A stretch of 64,000 nucleotides of DNA from Coprococcus sp. (lineage in GTDB: Bacteria; Bacillota; Clostridia; Lachnospirales; Lachnospiraceae): the NCBI GenBank assembly GCA_017935345.1, contig JAGBHU010000050.1, forward strand, positions 146,945 through 210,944, read 5' to 3'. The position numbers and the translations under genes are program-made. Below, piece after piece: positions 54,376 through 62,170 of this stretch. How positions within the stretch are numbered: position 1 is the stretch's first letter; each line of letters begins with the position of its first letter. A model generated the notes under the pieces. It made no database searches. It saw only the letters and a program-made list of their open reading frames with translations, and was not told the DNA's origin.

Positions 54376-55130
54376 ATATATTTGTAGACCGTTACACTTA
54401 AATTTCCCTTTTTTGTTTCGTGCGAAACGTCTGAGAACCGGAATTTTCCATATCCGCGTACAGAAACGACATCACCCGGTTTTAAGTTTGCGGAACTTTT
54501 TGGCACTTCCCTTCCGTTCACAAAAATCATTTTTCTGGAAAACATCAGATCACTTTCATTTCTTGACAGGTGAAAGACCTTTGAGACAAGTCCGTCTGCT
54601 CTCAGACTGGTTACAATCAGGGAAAGCTTCAGTAAGTCAGGGGCAGCATCTTCAGGTATGGTCTCAGATAATGAACATGTAACATCTGTATGTTTTATTC
54701 TGCTCAGCTCACGCATAATAAAGTCCGCTATTCTCGTCAGGCACATCACATAACAGCAGCTTTCCTTGATGACAATATCGCCCAAAAGGCTTCTTTCAAT
54801 TCCCAGATTCATCAGAGCTCCAAGCACATCTCTGTGGGACAGCTTTTCAGCAAACTTAACAGAAACAGGTTTCATCACAATACATGTCAGAGGGAAATCT
54901 TCATCATACCATAGAGTCTCCGGCGAACCAAAACGCAGAACCTTCCGTTCTGCATCTGTAAAACCTCCCCACAGTCTGAATTGTTGCACGGGAATTTGCG
55001 GCATGGTCTGATAAAACAGTTCCTGCTCTGCCAGATTAAGAAAGCCGGAATAGGTGTATCTGTTATTAAGCTCACTTTGCCTTTTCAAATCTGCAAATCT
55101 TTTTTTTAGTATTGTTTCTTCCGGTGTCAT
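54372..55130 (-). CDS. ylmH: YlmH-like S4-domain RNA-binding protein
   Basis: A 252-residue protein with a central YlmH domain (VLGALMNLGIERSLLGDIVIKE) and a C-terminal S4 RNA-binding domain (LSLIVTSLRADGLVSKVFHLSRNESDLMF ... VFVNGREVP shape, then PGDVVSVRGYGKF). In other Firmicutes YlmH acts on ribosomes and cell division neighbours. It stands alone here, overlapping the 3' end of the HAAS gene by four bases. Confidence 0.9.
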   Translation of the reverse strand: MTPEETILKKRFADLKRQSELNNRYTYSGFLNLAEQELFYQTMPQIPVQQFRLWGGFTDAERKVLRFGSPETLWYDEDFPLTCIVMKPVSVKFAEKLSHRDVLGALMNLGIERSLLGDIVIKESCCYVMCLTRIADFIMRELSRIKHTDVTCSLSETIPEDAAPDLLKLSLIVTSLRADGLVSKVFHLSRNESDLMFSRKMIFVNGREVPKSSANLKPGDVVSVRGYGKFRFSDVSHETKKGNLSVTVYKYI

Positions 55131-55479
55131 GTTTCCTCCCTGATATCAGTTTTACCCTATTTTCTGCAAATGCGTTGAAACTATATTCATGTCTGAATTA
55201 TTTATTGCCTATTATAAAATAAAACATTTTGCGTATCAACAGAAATAGTGAAAATTCCATATTTACCTGTCGGCAATATTCATCAAAAATATGTGTCATA
55301 TAGTACGCTTTATCAGCAGAAAGCTCATTGATTTATAAGCAGAAAGCTCATTAATACAATTGACAGAAGAGAAAAAATAAGAGAATATAATGGTATCAAT
55401 TTAGGCTGTTAAAGATTTTAGGCTTGTATGGATTGACAACGATTGAACGAAGAAAGATAAGTTATGGAGATGATTGATA
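55131..55479. other. 349-bp intergenic region with a 23-bp tandem repeat
   Basis: AGCAGAAAGCTCATT occurs at 55315-55329 and 55338-55352 as part of two 23-bp units that begin TTTAT. Just downstream is TTGACA (55360-55365) with TATAAT (55386-55391) at a long 20-bp spacing. The repeat could bind a regulator of the next gene. Nothing else is evident. Confidence 0.45.
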
Positions 55480-55845
55480 ATGGATAGGAAAACAATACTG
55501 AAATATGCTCAGAAAAAATACAAAGCTGCACCGGAATATTTATGGGAAAGATATCCGGAGGATGCAGTGCTTAGGCATTGTGATAACAAAAAGTGGTTTG
55601 CTGTTATTATGAATATTCAAAAGTGTAAAATTGGGATAGATTCCGATGATAATATTGATATCGTTAATGTGAAATGCGACCCTATGACAATTGGTTCATT
55701 ACGAATGATAAACGGAATATTTCCCGGTTATCACATGAATAAAGGAAATTGGATATCTGTTTTGCTTGATGGAAGTGTAGATGACAATCTGATATATACA
55801 TTACTCGATGGAAGCTATCAATTGACAGCAGGTAAGAAAAAATGA
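55480..55845 (+). CDS. MmcQ/YjbR-family DNA-binding protein
   Basis: A 121-residue protein with the YjbR/CyaY-like pattern: YAQKKYKAAPEYLWERYPED, KKWFAVIMNIQK, VNVKCDPMTIGSLR and IFPGYHMNKGNWISVLLDG. Members bind DNA in a double-wing fold. ATG 55480 follows GGAG. It overlaps the following gene by four bases. Confidence 0.9.
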   Translation: MDRKTILKYAQKKYKAAPEYLWERYPEDAVLRHCDNKKWFAVIMNIQKCKIGIDSDDNIDIVNVKCDPMTIGSLRMINGIFPGYHMNKGNWISVLLDGSVDDNLIYTLLDGSYQLTAGKKK

Positions 55846-56159
55846 AATTACTTTTTTTATGTAGTCAAAATAAAAGACGTAGCCTGACGGCTGAAAAAAT
55901 ATTTGATGGATATTATGGACATCAGGCACGTTCGGCGGGAACGGAATCAAATGCCAGAATAAAGGTAACAGGTGGACTTCTTGGCTGGGCTGATATCATT
56001 TTTTGTATGGAAAAGAAACATGTGCGCAGGATAAAGGAGAAGTATTCAGATATAGTCGCTGATAAAAAAGTGATTTGTCTGAATATAAGCGATGATTACG
56101 AATTTATGGACAGGGAATTGCAGGAATTGCTGAAGAGCTGTGTGGAGGAATACATCTGA
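55842..56159 (+). CDS. low-molecular-weight phosphatase-like protein
   Basis: A 105-residue protein. The N-terminal LFLCSQNKRRSLTAEKIF fits the C-x5-R-S signature of low-molecular-weight protein tyrosine phosphatases and arsenate reductases, with the catalytic Cys at position 7. ADIIFCMEKKH is a second typical strand and LNISDDYEFMD may supply the general acid. It is shorter than the classical enzymes (about 150 residues), so substrate contacts may differ. Confidence 0.8.
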   Translation: MKLLFLCSQNKRRSLTAEKIFDGYYGHQARSAGTESNARIKVTGGLLGWADIIFCMEKKHVRRIKEKYSDIVADKKVICLNISDDYEFMDRELQELLKSCVEEYI

Positions 56160-56292
56160 TATGAAAAGTAAACACTAAAAATATGAGGTAAAATATAAAT
56201 TGCTCTTGGAAGACGGATAGTCTGTATTTTATTATACAATATGTTTATTAATTACGAAAAAACTATAATATTCGCTTTTTAAAGGAATTATA

Positions 56293-56321
56293 TTGACATT
56301 GCTTTTTATTTGCTCTATTCT
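56293..56321 (+). promoter_or_regulatory. promoter before the Rpn-like gene
   Basis: TTGACA (56293-56298) and TATTCT (56316-56321) are 17 bp apart, 70 bp upstream of the ATG. Confidence 0.55.
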
Positions 56322-56390
56322 CGTTCCTAACAGTCGGAAAGGTATTTCATTATAGCATGACAACTAAGCTGTTCAGACAGGGGGAATGTG

Positions 56391-57323
56391 ATGGATATTA
56401 AAGTACAATATGATAATAAGGCAAAGGATTTATTATCACAGAAAATAATACTAGCCCATATTTTAGCAGGCGTAGTAGATGAGTTTAGGGGGTTGAACCC
56501 GGAGGACATAGTTAAATACATAGAGGGCGAACCGTATGTTGGTATAGTCCCGTTGGATTCAGGATATACAAATGAAGAATATCCGGACAAAAACGGAAAT
56601 AAGATAATCGGTATGAATACTGAAAGTGAAGAAATAAACGAAGGCATCATTCGGTTTGATATCTTGTTTTATGTAAGAACGCCAAATGGCGTTTCAAAAA
56701 TAATCATAAATGTAGAAGCACAAAAAGGTACAAATTTGTCATATTTTCTATTAAACAGAGCCATCTTCTATGGCTGTCGTTTGATATCCTCACAAAAAAG
56801 CAGAGATTTTACAAATAGTAATTATAATGATTTGCAGACGGTATATACAATTTGGCTTGTAATGAATCGTGATAAATGCAGCATTACGCATATACATCTT
56901 ACAAAAGATAATATATTAGGAGAATATGATTGGAACGGCAATCTTGATATGCTGAATATAGTATTTGTAGGATTATCAAATCAACCGCCGGAATATGAGG
57001 AAAAATACAAACTGCTGCGTTTGCTAAGTGTACTGTTTTCTGATATACTCGATAAGGAAGAAAAGTGTAATATATTAAATAATGAATATGATATGGGCAG
57101 TTATGATGCGGTGGAAAGGAACGTGGTAGATATGTGTAATCTCAGTCTGGGAATAGAAGAACGTGGGATAGAACAGGGAATAGAACAGGGAATAGAACAG
57201 GGAATAGAGGGCATGATATATAATATGTATACGAAAGGCTATACAAAAGAACAGATAGCGGATGTGAGTAATAAAACTGTTGAGGAAATCAATATGATTA
57301 TAAAAAACTGTTCACAAAAATAA
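56391..57323 (+). CDS. Rpn-family recombination-promoting nuclease/putative transposase
   Basis: A 310-residue PD-(D/E)XK nuclease-family protein. Active-site segments include the Asp in IIRFDILFYVR and Glu-x-Gln in IINVEAQKG. The C-terminus has GIEQ repeated several times and a short helix-turn-helix-like end (GYTKEQIADVSNKTVEEI). Such genes are common, often multicopy, in Clostridia. Whether it moves itself is doubtful; no inverted repeats were noted at its borders. Confidence 0.88.
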   Translation: MDIKVQYDNKAKDLLSQKIILAHILAGVVDEFRGLNPEDIVKYIEGEPYVGIVPLDSGYTNEEYPDKNGNKIIGMNTESEEINEGIIRFDILFYVRTPNGVSKIIINVEAQKGTNLSYFLLNRAIFYGCRLISSQKSRDFTNSNYNDLQTVYTIWLVMNRDKCSITHIHLTKDNILGEYDWNGNLDMLNIVFVGLSNQPPEYEEKYKLLRLLSVLFSDILDKEEKCNILNNEYDMGSYDAVERNVVDMCNLSLGIEERGIEQGIEQGIEQGIEGMIYNMYTKGYTKEQIADVSNKTVEEINMIIKNCSQK

Positions 57324-57359
57324 CTTACTGAAAAAATATAAAACGAAAATGATAAAACA

Positions 57360-57409
57360 GCGGCATAAGCGGTATCTGAAAGCAGCGGCGTAATCGGTAT
57401 CTGAAAGAG
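57360..57409 (+). repeat. 25-bp tandem repeat downstream of the Rpn gene
   Basis: Two adjacent 25-bp units with shared core CGGTATCTGAAAG differ at a few bases. They lie just upstream of an extended -10 promoter (57432-57440). Confidence 0.7.
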
Positions 57410-57431
57410 CATAGAAAATGACAACGATATA

Positions 57432-57440
57432 TGATATAAT
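57432..57440 (+). promoter_or_regulatory. extended -10 promoter of the GNAT gene
   Basis: TGATATAAT is an extended -10 element (TGnTATAAT). No good -35 box is present. Transcription from about 57447 would give a leader of about 260 bases. Confidence 0.5.
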
Positions 57441-57446
57441 AGTGCT

Positions 57447-57707
57447 GTTAGGTCATTGATCATATATACCAAAGCCGGTAGGTAGCCCGGCCGTCCTGTG
57501 AAAACAGGGTAAGTAACTTATTACCCCAATTTCATTACGATAATCCAGCCGCGCAGGCTTGATTATAAAAAAATCATTTTAAGGAGAGTGCTGTTTGAAA
57601 AAGTACAACACACTGGAGATTGCAGGCTGACCGGGAGGTTTGCAGACAATCAAACAAACCTCCCGCCAAAAGGCAATTGAAGTCGACAATTTTCAGGAGG
57701 AAAAACA
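57447..57707 (+). promoter_or_regulatory. structured leader with a putative leader peptide before the GNAT gene
   Basis: Four successive stems can form: GCCGG/CCGGC (about 57474-57493), CCTG/CAGG overlapping GGGTAA/TTACCC (about 57494-57525), ATAATC-AGCC/GGCT-GATTAT (57540-57566), and an 11-bp perfect stem CGGGAGGTTTG/CAAACCTCCCG (57632-57642 and 57655-57665). Between the last two is a leader ORF. This layout resembles attenuators or riboswitches, but matches no class I know. Confidence 0.55.
57595..57630 (+). CDS. putative 11-residue leader peptide (MKKYNTLEIAG)
   Basis: TTG 57595 follows AAGGAGAG at six bases and reads eleven codons to TGA at 57628-57630, directly before the 11-bp hairpin. 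Short peptides in such places control antibiotic resistance genes by ribosome stalling. Real translation is unproven. Confidence 0.45.
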   Translation: MKKYNTLEIAG

Positions 57708-58334
57708 ATGAATATAAATGACGTTATTATTCGCTTGGAGAATAAGGAAGATTACAGAGAGATAGAAAACCTTGTCAGAGAGTCATTTTGGAATGTCTAT
57801 CGTCCGGGATGTAGTGAACACTATGTGATTCATGTGCTGAGGGAGGATTCAGCTTTTGTGAAGGAACTGGATTTCGTCATGGAAAAGGGTGGCAAACTGA
57901 TTGGACAGAATATGTTTATGAAGACTGTCATCAATGCAGATGACGGAAGAGAGATTAAGGTTTTGACAATGGGACCGATTGGTATTACGCCGGAATTAAA
58001 ACGTAAAGGATTCGGGAAGATTTTGCTTGATTATTCTCTGGAGAAAGCAGCAGAACTTGGATTCGGAGCGGTTCTATTTGAAGGCAATATTGGTTTCTAT
58101 GGAAAAAGCGGGTTTGATTATGCCAGCAAGTTCGGTATCAGATACCATGATTTGCCAGAGGATGCGGATTCAACATTCTTTCTCTGTAAGGAATTGACTC
58201 CGGGATACCTTGATGGTGTCACTGGCGTTTATCAGACACCACAGGGCTATTATGTGGATGATGACGATCTCGAAGAATTTGACAAAGGATTTCCATACAA
58301 GGAAAAGCTGAAGCTGCCGGGACAGATATTCTAA
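57708..58334 (+). CDS. GNAT-family N-acetyltransferase
   Basis: A 208-residue acetyltransferase with the acetyl-CoA binding motif ITPELKRKGFGKILLDYSLEKA and the preceding strand VLTMGPIGI. The N-terminal strand is VIIRLENKEDYREIENLVRESF. The substrate cannot be read; small molecules, aminoglycosides or toxins are all possible. CAGGAGGAAAAACA precedes ATG. The long structured leader implies ligand or translation-dependent control. Confidence 0.88.
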   Translation: MNINDVIIRLENKEDYREIENLVRESFWNVYRPGCSEHYVIHVLREDSAFVKELDFVMEKGGKLIGQNMFMKTVINADDGREIKVLTMGPIGITPELKRKGFGKILLDYSLEKAAELGFGAVLFEGNIGFYGKSGFDYASKFGIRYHDLPEDADSTFFLCKELTPGYLDGVTGVYQTPQGYYVDDDDLEEFDKGFPYKEKLKLPGQIF

Positions 58335-58371
58335 GCGAGAAAATCAGAGTATAGGCAGTTTACTCTGTCGG

Positions 58372-58402
58372 AAAAGGATCGAGTAATATCGGTCCTTTTT
58401 TG
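58372..58402 (+). terminator. terminator of the GNAT gene
   Basis: AAAAGGATCGA pairs with CGGTCCTTTT with G-U pairs around TAATAT, followed by TTTTTTG. Confidence 0.7.
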
Positions 58403-58526
58403 TATCATAGGAAAGTTGATATAGAAGCACATTTATGAGGCGAGATCTAAAAGCACGCGTTTATTTGAAGTTGTCTCAGAGTTTATAAAAAGCCTTTCCG
58501 GTAAATAATATGAAAAAGGAAATGCA

Positions 58527-58572
58527 AATTTTGCACCATGAGATTGACATAGTGCAAAAAATGCACTATTAT
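58527..58572 (+). promoter_or_regulatory. operator-promoter of the MNT-HEPN operon
   Basis: TTGACA (58544-58549) and TATTAT (58567-58572) are 17 bp apart. The spacer is AGTGCAAAAAATGCACT (58551-58567), a perfect palindrome. A second TGCAA-x3-TTGCA palindrome and a TTTTGCAC/GTGCAAAA pair sit upstream (58523-58536). The pattern fits autorepression by the HTH domain of the first gene product. Confidence 0.75.
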
Positions 58573-58590
58573 TTACTTGGAGGTGCAGAT

Positions 58591-59064
58591 ATGAGTGAAC
58601 TAAAAGAGTTACGTACAGAGAAAAAAATGACTCAGCAAGAAGTTGCTGATTTAGTTGGAATTTCACTTCGTTCTTATAAATCATATGAAAATGATGAAAA
58701 CAAGAAAGGTACGATCAAGTACAACTATATAATCGAACAACTAAATAAGATTAACTTCATAGACGAAGAACATGGAATATTAACCATTGAAGATATAACC
58801 CAAAAATGTACAAAGGTGTTATCCCAATATGACGTGAATTTTTGTTATTTATTTGGTTCTTATGCAAAGGGAAAAGAAACGCCTGCAAGTGATGTCGACT
58901 TACTTATTTCTGCCAATGTAAAAGGATTAAAATTTTATGGACTTGTTGAAGAGTTGAGATTAACACTTCGGAAAAAAGTAGATGTTTTAGATATTAATCA
59001 GTTGAAAGAAAATATTAAGTTGACAGAAGAAATATTCAAGGATGGTTTAAAAATATATGGATAA
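58591..59064 (+). CDS. HTH-MNT antitoxin (nucleotidyltransferase with fused repressor domain)
   Basis: A 157-residue protein. Residues 1-60 are an Xre-type helix-turn-helix (MSELKELRTEKKMTQQEVAD). Residues 70-157 are a minimal nucleotidyltransferase with the motif GSYAKGKETPASDVDLL. MNT proteins of this type AMPylate the partner HEPN toxin. Fusion of the repressor to the antitoxin is notable, since most MNT genes lack a DNA-binding domain. ATG 58591 has GGAGGTG upstream; an earlier ATG at 58510 lies in the operator. Confidence 0.88.
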   Translation: MSELKELRTEKKMTQQEVADLVGISLRSYKSYENDENKKGTIKYNYIIEQLNKINFIDEEHGILTIEDITQKCTKVLSQYDVNFCYLFGSYAKGKETPASDVDLLISANVKGLKFYGLVEELRLTLRKKVDVLDINQLKENIKLTEEIFKDGLKIYG

Positions 59065-59386
59065 TGTGAAAAATGACGCTTATTATGTACAAAAGCTAAA
59101 GTCAGATTTGGAATTTATTGTAATACATATGCGTGGTATTAATATTGAGGAATTGAATGGCAATGAGATATTGCTTGATTCAATGTTATTTAGAATGATT
59201 CAGATTTCAGAAAATGCAAAAAGATTATCTGATAACTATAAACAGACACATTGTAATATTCCATGGATTTCTTTGAGTGGGTTAAGAAACAGAATCGTAC
59301 ATGACTATGGGAATGTGGATTTAAATATAGTGTATGAAACTTTGAAAAATGATATTCCGGAACTTCTGGAGTTGTTAATAAATTAA
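59057..59386 (+). CDS. HEPN (DUF86-like) ribonuclease toxin
   Basis: A 109-residue all-helical protein with the HEPN motif R-x4-H-x-Y in GLRNRIVHDYGNVD. Arg and His form the ribonuclease site and the Tyr is the residue that MNT partners modify with AMP in described systems. It overlaps the antitoxin by eight bases. Length and motif are complete, so the pair is likely active. Confidence 0.92.
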   Translation: MDNVKNDAYYVQKLKSDLEFIVIHMRGINIEELNGNEILLDSMLFRMIQISENAKRLSDNYKQTHCNIPWISLSGLRNRIVHDYGNVDLNIVYETLKNDIPELLELLIN

Positions 59387-59416
59387 GAAACTTTGAAGTT
59401 GTGCGAGGGAATAAGT

Positions 59417-60199
59417 ATGATACAAAATGAAACATTGCATGGTGGTAGAGAAGGTAAAATATCAAAAAAAGAAGATAAAGTAATCCGTCCGGGAAATAAA
59501 TGGACTTCGCATGTACAATCATTTTTATCGTATATGCATGAAAACGGGTTTAATAATATCCCTAAACCATATGGAATTAGCAAATCTGGAATGGAAATAG
59601 TTTCTTTTGTGGATGGAATTGTTTATAATAACAGTTTGCCGAATAAGATTCTAACAGATGAGATTTTAGTTGATGTGGCAAAACTACTTCGCAGATATCA
59701 TGATATTGGAGAAAATTATGTTCATCAATTAACGGGAAAAGAGGTTTGGATGTTGCCCAAACGATTACCGGTAGAGGTTATGTGCCATGGGGATTTTGCA
59801 CCTTATAACATAACTTTTGTTGACGGATGTGTATATGGGATAATTGATTTTGATACATTACATCCGGGACCAAGAATTTGGGATGTTGCATATGCAGTAT
59901 ATAGATGGATTCCGTTTGTTTCACCGACAAATCCTGATTATTATTATAATTTGAATGAACAAATTTGTAGATTGAAGTTATTTGCAGACACCTATGGTTT
60001 AAAGAATAATGAAAGAGAACAGTTGCCCAATATGATAATTGAACGGATAAATAGTCTTGTTGCATATATGAGAAATGAGGCAGATTCCGGAAATGAAGAT
60101 GTTGAGAAAAATATAAAAGATGGACACTTGAATTTGTATTTGGATGATCTTCAATATATAAAAGAGTTTCAAAGAAAAATACTAGAAGGAATATTGTAG
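59417..60199 (+). CDS. aminoglycoside phosphotransferase (APH)-like kinase
   Basis: A 260-residue kinase-fold protein with the catalytic loop HGDFAPYNITF and the DFG-like IIDFDTLHPGPRIWDVAYAVYRW. ATG 59417 follows GAGGGA, 30 bases after the HEPN stop, so it is probably in the same transcript. APH-like genes can confer aminoglycoside resistance or phosphorylate other small molecules; the substrate is unknown. A link to the toxin-antitoxin pair is only positional. Confidence 0.88.
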   Translation: MIQNETLHGGREGKISKKEDKVIRPGNKWTSHVQSFLSYMHENGFNNIPKPYGISKSGMEIVSFVDGIVYNNSLPNKILTDEILVDVAKLLRRYHDIGENYVHQLTGKEVWMLPKRLPVEVMCHGDFAPYNITFVDGCVYGIIDFDTLHPGPRIWDVAYAVYRWIPFVSPTNPDYYYNLNEQICRLKLFADTYGLKNNEREQLPNMIIERINSLVAYMRNEADSGNEDVEKNIKDGHLNLYLDDLQYIKEFQRKILEGIL

Positions 60200-60249
60200 C
60201 TTTGTTAGTAAACTTCCAGTCTTACGGAAAGTCTGGAAGCATGCACTTA

Positions 60250-60418
60250 TTTGAATTCTCACTTGAGGTATTTTTAGGAATTTAATAACTATTATATTTT
60301 GTTATAAAAATCTCGGCAAACCATTGAAAACACTAAAGTTTTCTTGGGTGTCGTCTCCATCACATCCTGTATTGTCTTATATCGTTCCACCCTTCTTTAG
60401 GGCTGTTGATAAGGGAAA
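60250..60418 (+). repeat. long direct repeat, copy 1
   Basis: About 169 bp starting TTTGAATTCTCACTTGAGG and ending near GATAAGGGAAA. The same segment recurs at 61897-62064 with many scattered substitutions. It contains CTCGGCAAACC and GAAAACACTAAAGTTTTC, the last a short palindrome. No ORF is conserved between the copies. Confidence 0.85.
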
Positions 60419-60430
60419 GAATTATACATG

Positions 60431-60465
60431 AAAAAGGCAGATTGTTACAATCTGTCTTCTTTATT
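60431..60465 (+). terminator. terminator hairpin before the TetR operon
   Basis: GGCAGATTG pairs with CAATCTGTC around TTA, then TTCTTTATTT. Confidence 0.65.
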
Positions 60466-60476
60466 TGCAAAAGCAC

Positions 60477-60525
60477 TTGACGGCTAATGCAAATTAGCTT
60501 ATAATGAGGCTAATCAAAATTAGCC
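60477..60525 (+). promoter_or_regulatory. promoter and two TetR operators
   Basis: TTGACG (60477-60482) and TATAAT (60500-60505) are 17 bp apart. GCTAAT-N4-ATTAGC occurs in the spacer (60483-60498) and again as GGCTAATCAAAATTAGCC right after the -10 box (60508-60525), 26 bp apart centre to centre. Both positions would block RNA polymerase. Confidence 0.85.
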
Positions 60526-60538
60526 AAGAGGTAAAAAC

Positions 60539-61159
60539 ATGAATACAAAAGGTAGAATAGTAAATGAAGCGTTAATTTTATTTTCTCAAAAGGGATATAG
60601 TGATGTATATGTAAATGACATTGCACAAGCGGTTGGAATAAAGGCGCCATCTTTATATAAGCATTTTAAGAATAAGCAGGAAATTTTTGATGCAATATTG
60701 GAAGAATTAAGGGGAAACTACACAAAACAAGCCACGCTCATCGGTATAGATGGAAATAATTTTAATACGGATGCCGGTATTTATGCAGAAATATCTGAAG
60801 AGATGCTTATTGATATGGGCAAAAACTTATTTTTGTTTTTTCTACATGACAGTCATATGAAATTATTTAGAAAGCTTCTTACGATAGAACAGTTCCGTGA
60901 TTCTGAACTCGGAGAATTATATTCCAAACAATATTTTTGCGATCCGTTGAGCTATCAGAGACAGATTTTTGAGATATTAATTCATATAGGGAAATTTAAG
61001 AGCGTTGATCCGGAATTGCTGGCGCTGGAATTTTATGCACCGATTTATACATTGCTTACGGTATGTGACAGACAACCAGAACGGGAGATGGATGCATTGA
61101 ATATGATAGAGAAACATATAAGGCAATTCAATAAAAACTATGCGGAGGAAAAAGAATGA
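60539..61159 (+). CDS. TetR/AcrR-family repressor
   Basis: A 206-residue regulator. The N-terminal helix-turn-helix (IVNEALILFSQKGYSDVYVN ... GIKAPSLYKHFKNKQEIFDAI) is canonical; the C-terminal ligand domain is variable. The TGA stop overlaps the ATG of the next gene, so both are co-translated. It should repress its own operon at the two GCTAAT-type sites upstream and release on binding an unknown compound. Confidence 0.93.
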   Translation: MNTKGRIVNEALILFSQKGYSDVYVNDIAQAVGIKAPSLYKHFKNKQEIFDAILEELRGNYTKQATLIGIDGNNFNTDAGIYAEISEEMLIDMGKNLFLFFLHDSHMKLFRKLLTIEQFRDSELGELYSKQYFCDPLSYQRQIFEILIHIGKFKSVDPELLALEFYAPIYTLLTVCDRQPEREMDALNMIEKHIRQFNKNYAEEKE

Positions 61160-61851
61160 GAATTGCGCTGATACATGGACAAAATCACAAGGGAAGCACT
61201 TATCATATTGGAAGAATGCTGGCAGAGAAGTTTGAGAATGCTGATATTCAGGAGTTCTTTTTGCCGAAAGATTTGAATCATTTTTGTATGGGATGTTACA
61301 AATGCATTGATAGTGATAAAGATTGTCCTTTTTATGATGAGAAGAATCAAATTATGAAATCTGTTGAAAATGCTGAGTTGTTGATTTTTACGACACCGAC
61401 ATATTGTATGCATGCTTCAGCATCCATGAAAGCATTTATAGACCTTACTTTTACATATTGGATGTCTCACAGACCGAGAAAGTGCATGTTTTCTAAAAAG
61501 GCGGTTGTGATATCAACAGCAGCAGGAACCGGTACGAAATCGGCAATAAAAGATATAACAAATACATTGTTTTATTGGGGAGTTCCATATGTGAAACAAT
61601 ATGGCATATCCGTTCAGGCAATGAGTTGGGAACAGGTAGCAATAGGTAAGAAGTGTAAGATTGAAAAAGATATGGAAAAAATGGCAAATTCAATCAAAAA
61701 GGGAAAGGTTCGGGTTGGAATAAAAACAAAATTTATGTTTAACATAATGCGAATGATGCAAATAAAGGGCTGGGGTTCCGGCGATGCAGAAAAAGAATAT
61801 TGGAGAAAGAGTGGATGGTTGGACAAAGAAAGACCGTGGAAGCATTGCTAG
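61156..61851 (+). CDS. flavodoxin-like NADPH-dependent FMN reductase family protein
   Basis: A 231-residue flavoprotein with the FMN phosphate-binding start MRIALIHGQNHKGSTYHIGRM and TTPTYCMHASASMKAFIDLTF. A Cys-rich segment CMGCYKCIDSDKDCPF follows residue 48; it has the CxxCxxC pattern seen in iron-sulfur flavoproteins, so a [4Fe-4S] cluster is possible. It likely reduces quinone- or nitro-type compounds sensed by the TetR partner. Confidence 0.85.
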   Translation: MRIALIHGQNHKGSTYHIGRMLAEKFENADIQEFFLPKDLNHFCMGCYKCIDSDKDCPFYDEKNQIMKSVENAELLIFTTPTYCMHASASMKAFIDLTFTYWMSHRPRKCMFSKKAVVISTAAGTGTKSAIKDITNTLFYWGVPYVKQYGISVQAMSWEQVAIGKKCKIEKDMEKMANSIKKGKVRVGIKTKFMFNIMRMMQIKGWGSGDAEKEYWRKSGWLDKERPWKHC

Positions 61852-61896
61852 AGGGGCAGGATATACTACGAATAATCGAAATACACAGAACATAAA

Positions 61897-62064
61897 TTTG
61901 AATTCTCACTTGAGGTATTTTAAGGGATTTAATAACTGTTATATCTTGTTATAGAAATCTCGGCAAACCCTTGAAAACACTAAAGTTTTCGTGGGTGTCC
62001 TCTCTGTCACATCTTGTATCGTATTATATCGTTTTACCCTTGGTTATGACCTCTGATAAGGGAA
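61897..62064 (+). repeat. long direct repeat, copy 2
   Basis: Matches 60250-60418 along its length in the same orientation, with the shared core CTCGGCAAACC and GAAAACACTAAAGTTTTC. The two copies flank the TetR-flavodoxin operon. The rest of 61852-62170 holds no ORF. Confidence 0.85.
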
Positions 62065-62170
62065 AAAACAAGGGAAAGAAAATCTGGTAACAACTTATAA
62101 CAATTTATAAAAATGGCAGTTGGAATTGGATGAGGTGCTTTTATTACAATTACAAGAAAGGACAGATAAG

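Noticed and set aside
57640..57710. Second leader ORF from TTG 57640 overlapping the GNAT start
   Set aside because: The GGGAGG before it is only one base away from the start codon, too close for initiation, and it lies in the hairpin stem.
60250..62064. Insertion sequence or integron interpretation of the direct repeats
   Set aside because: No transposase, integrase or terminal inverted repeats were found inside or near the repeats.
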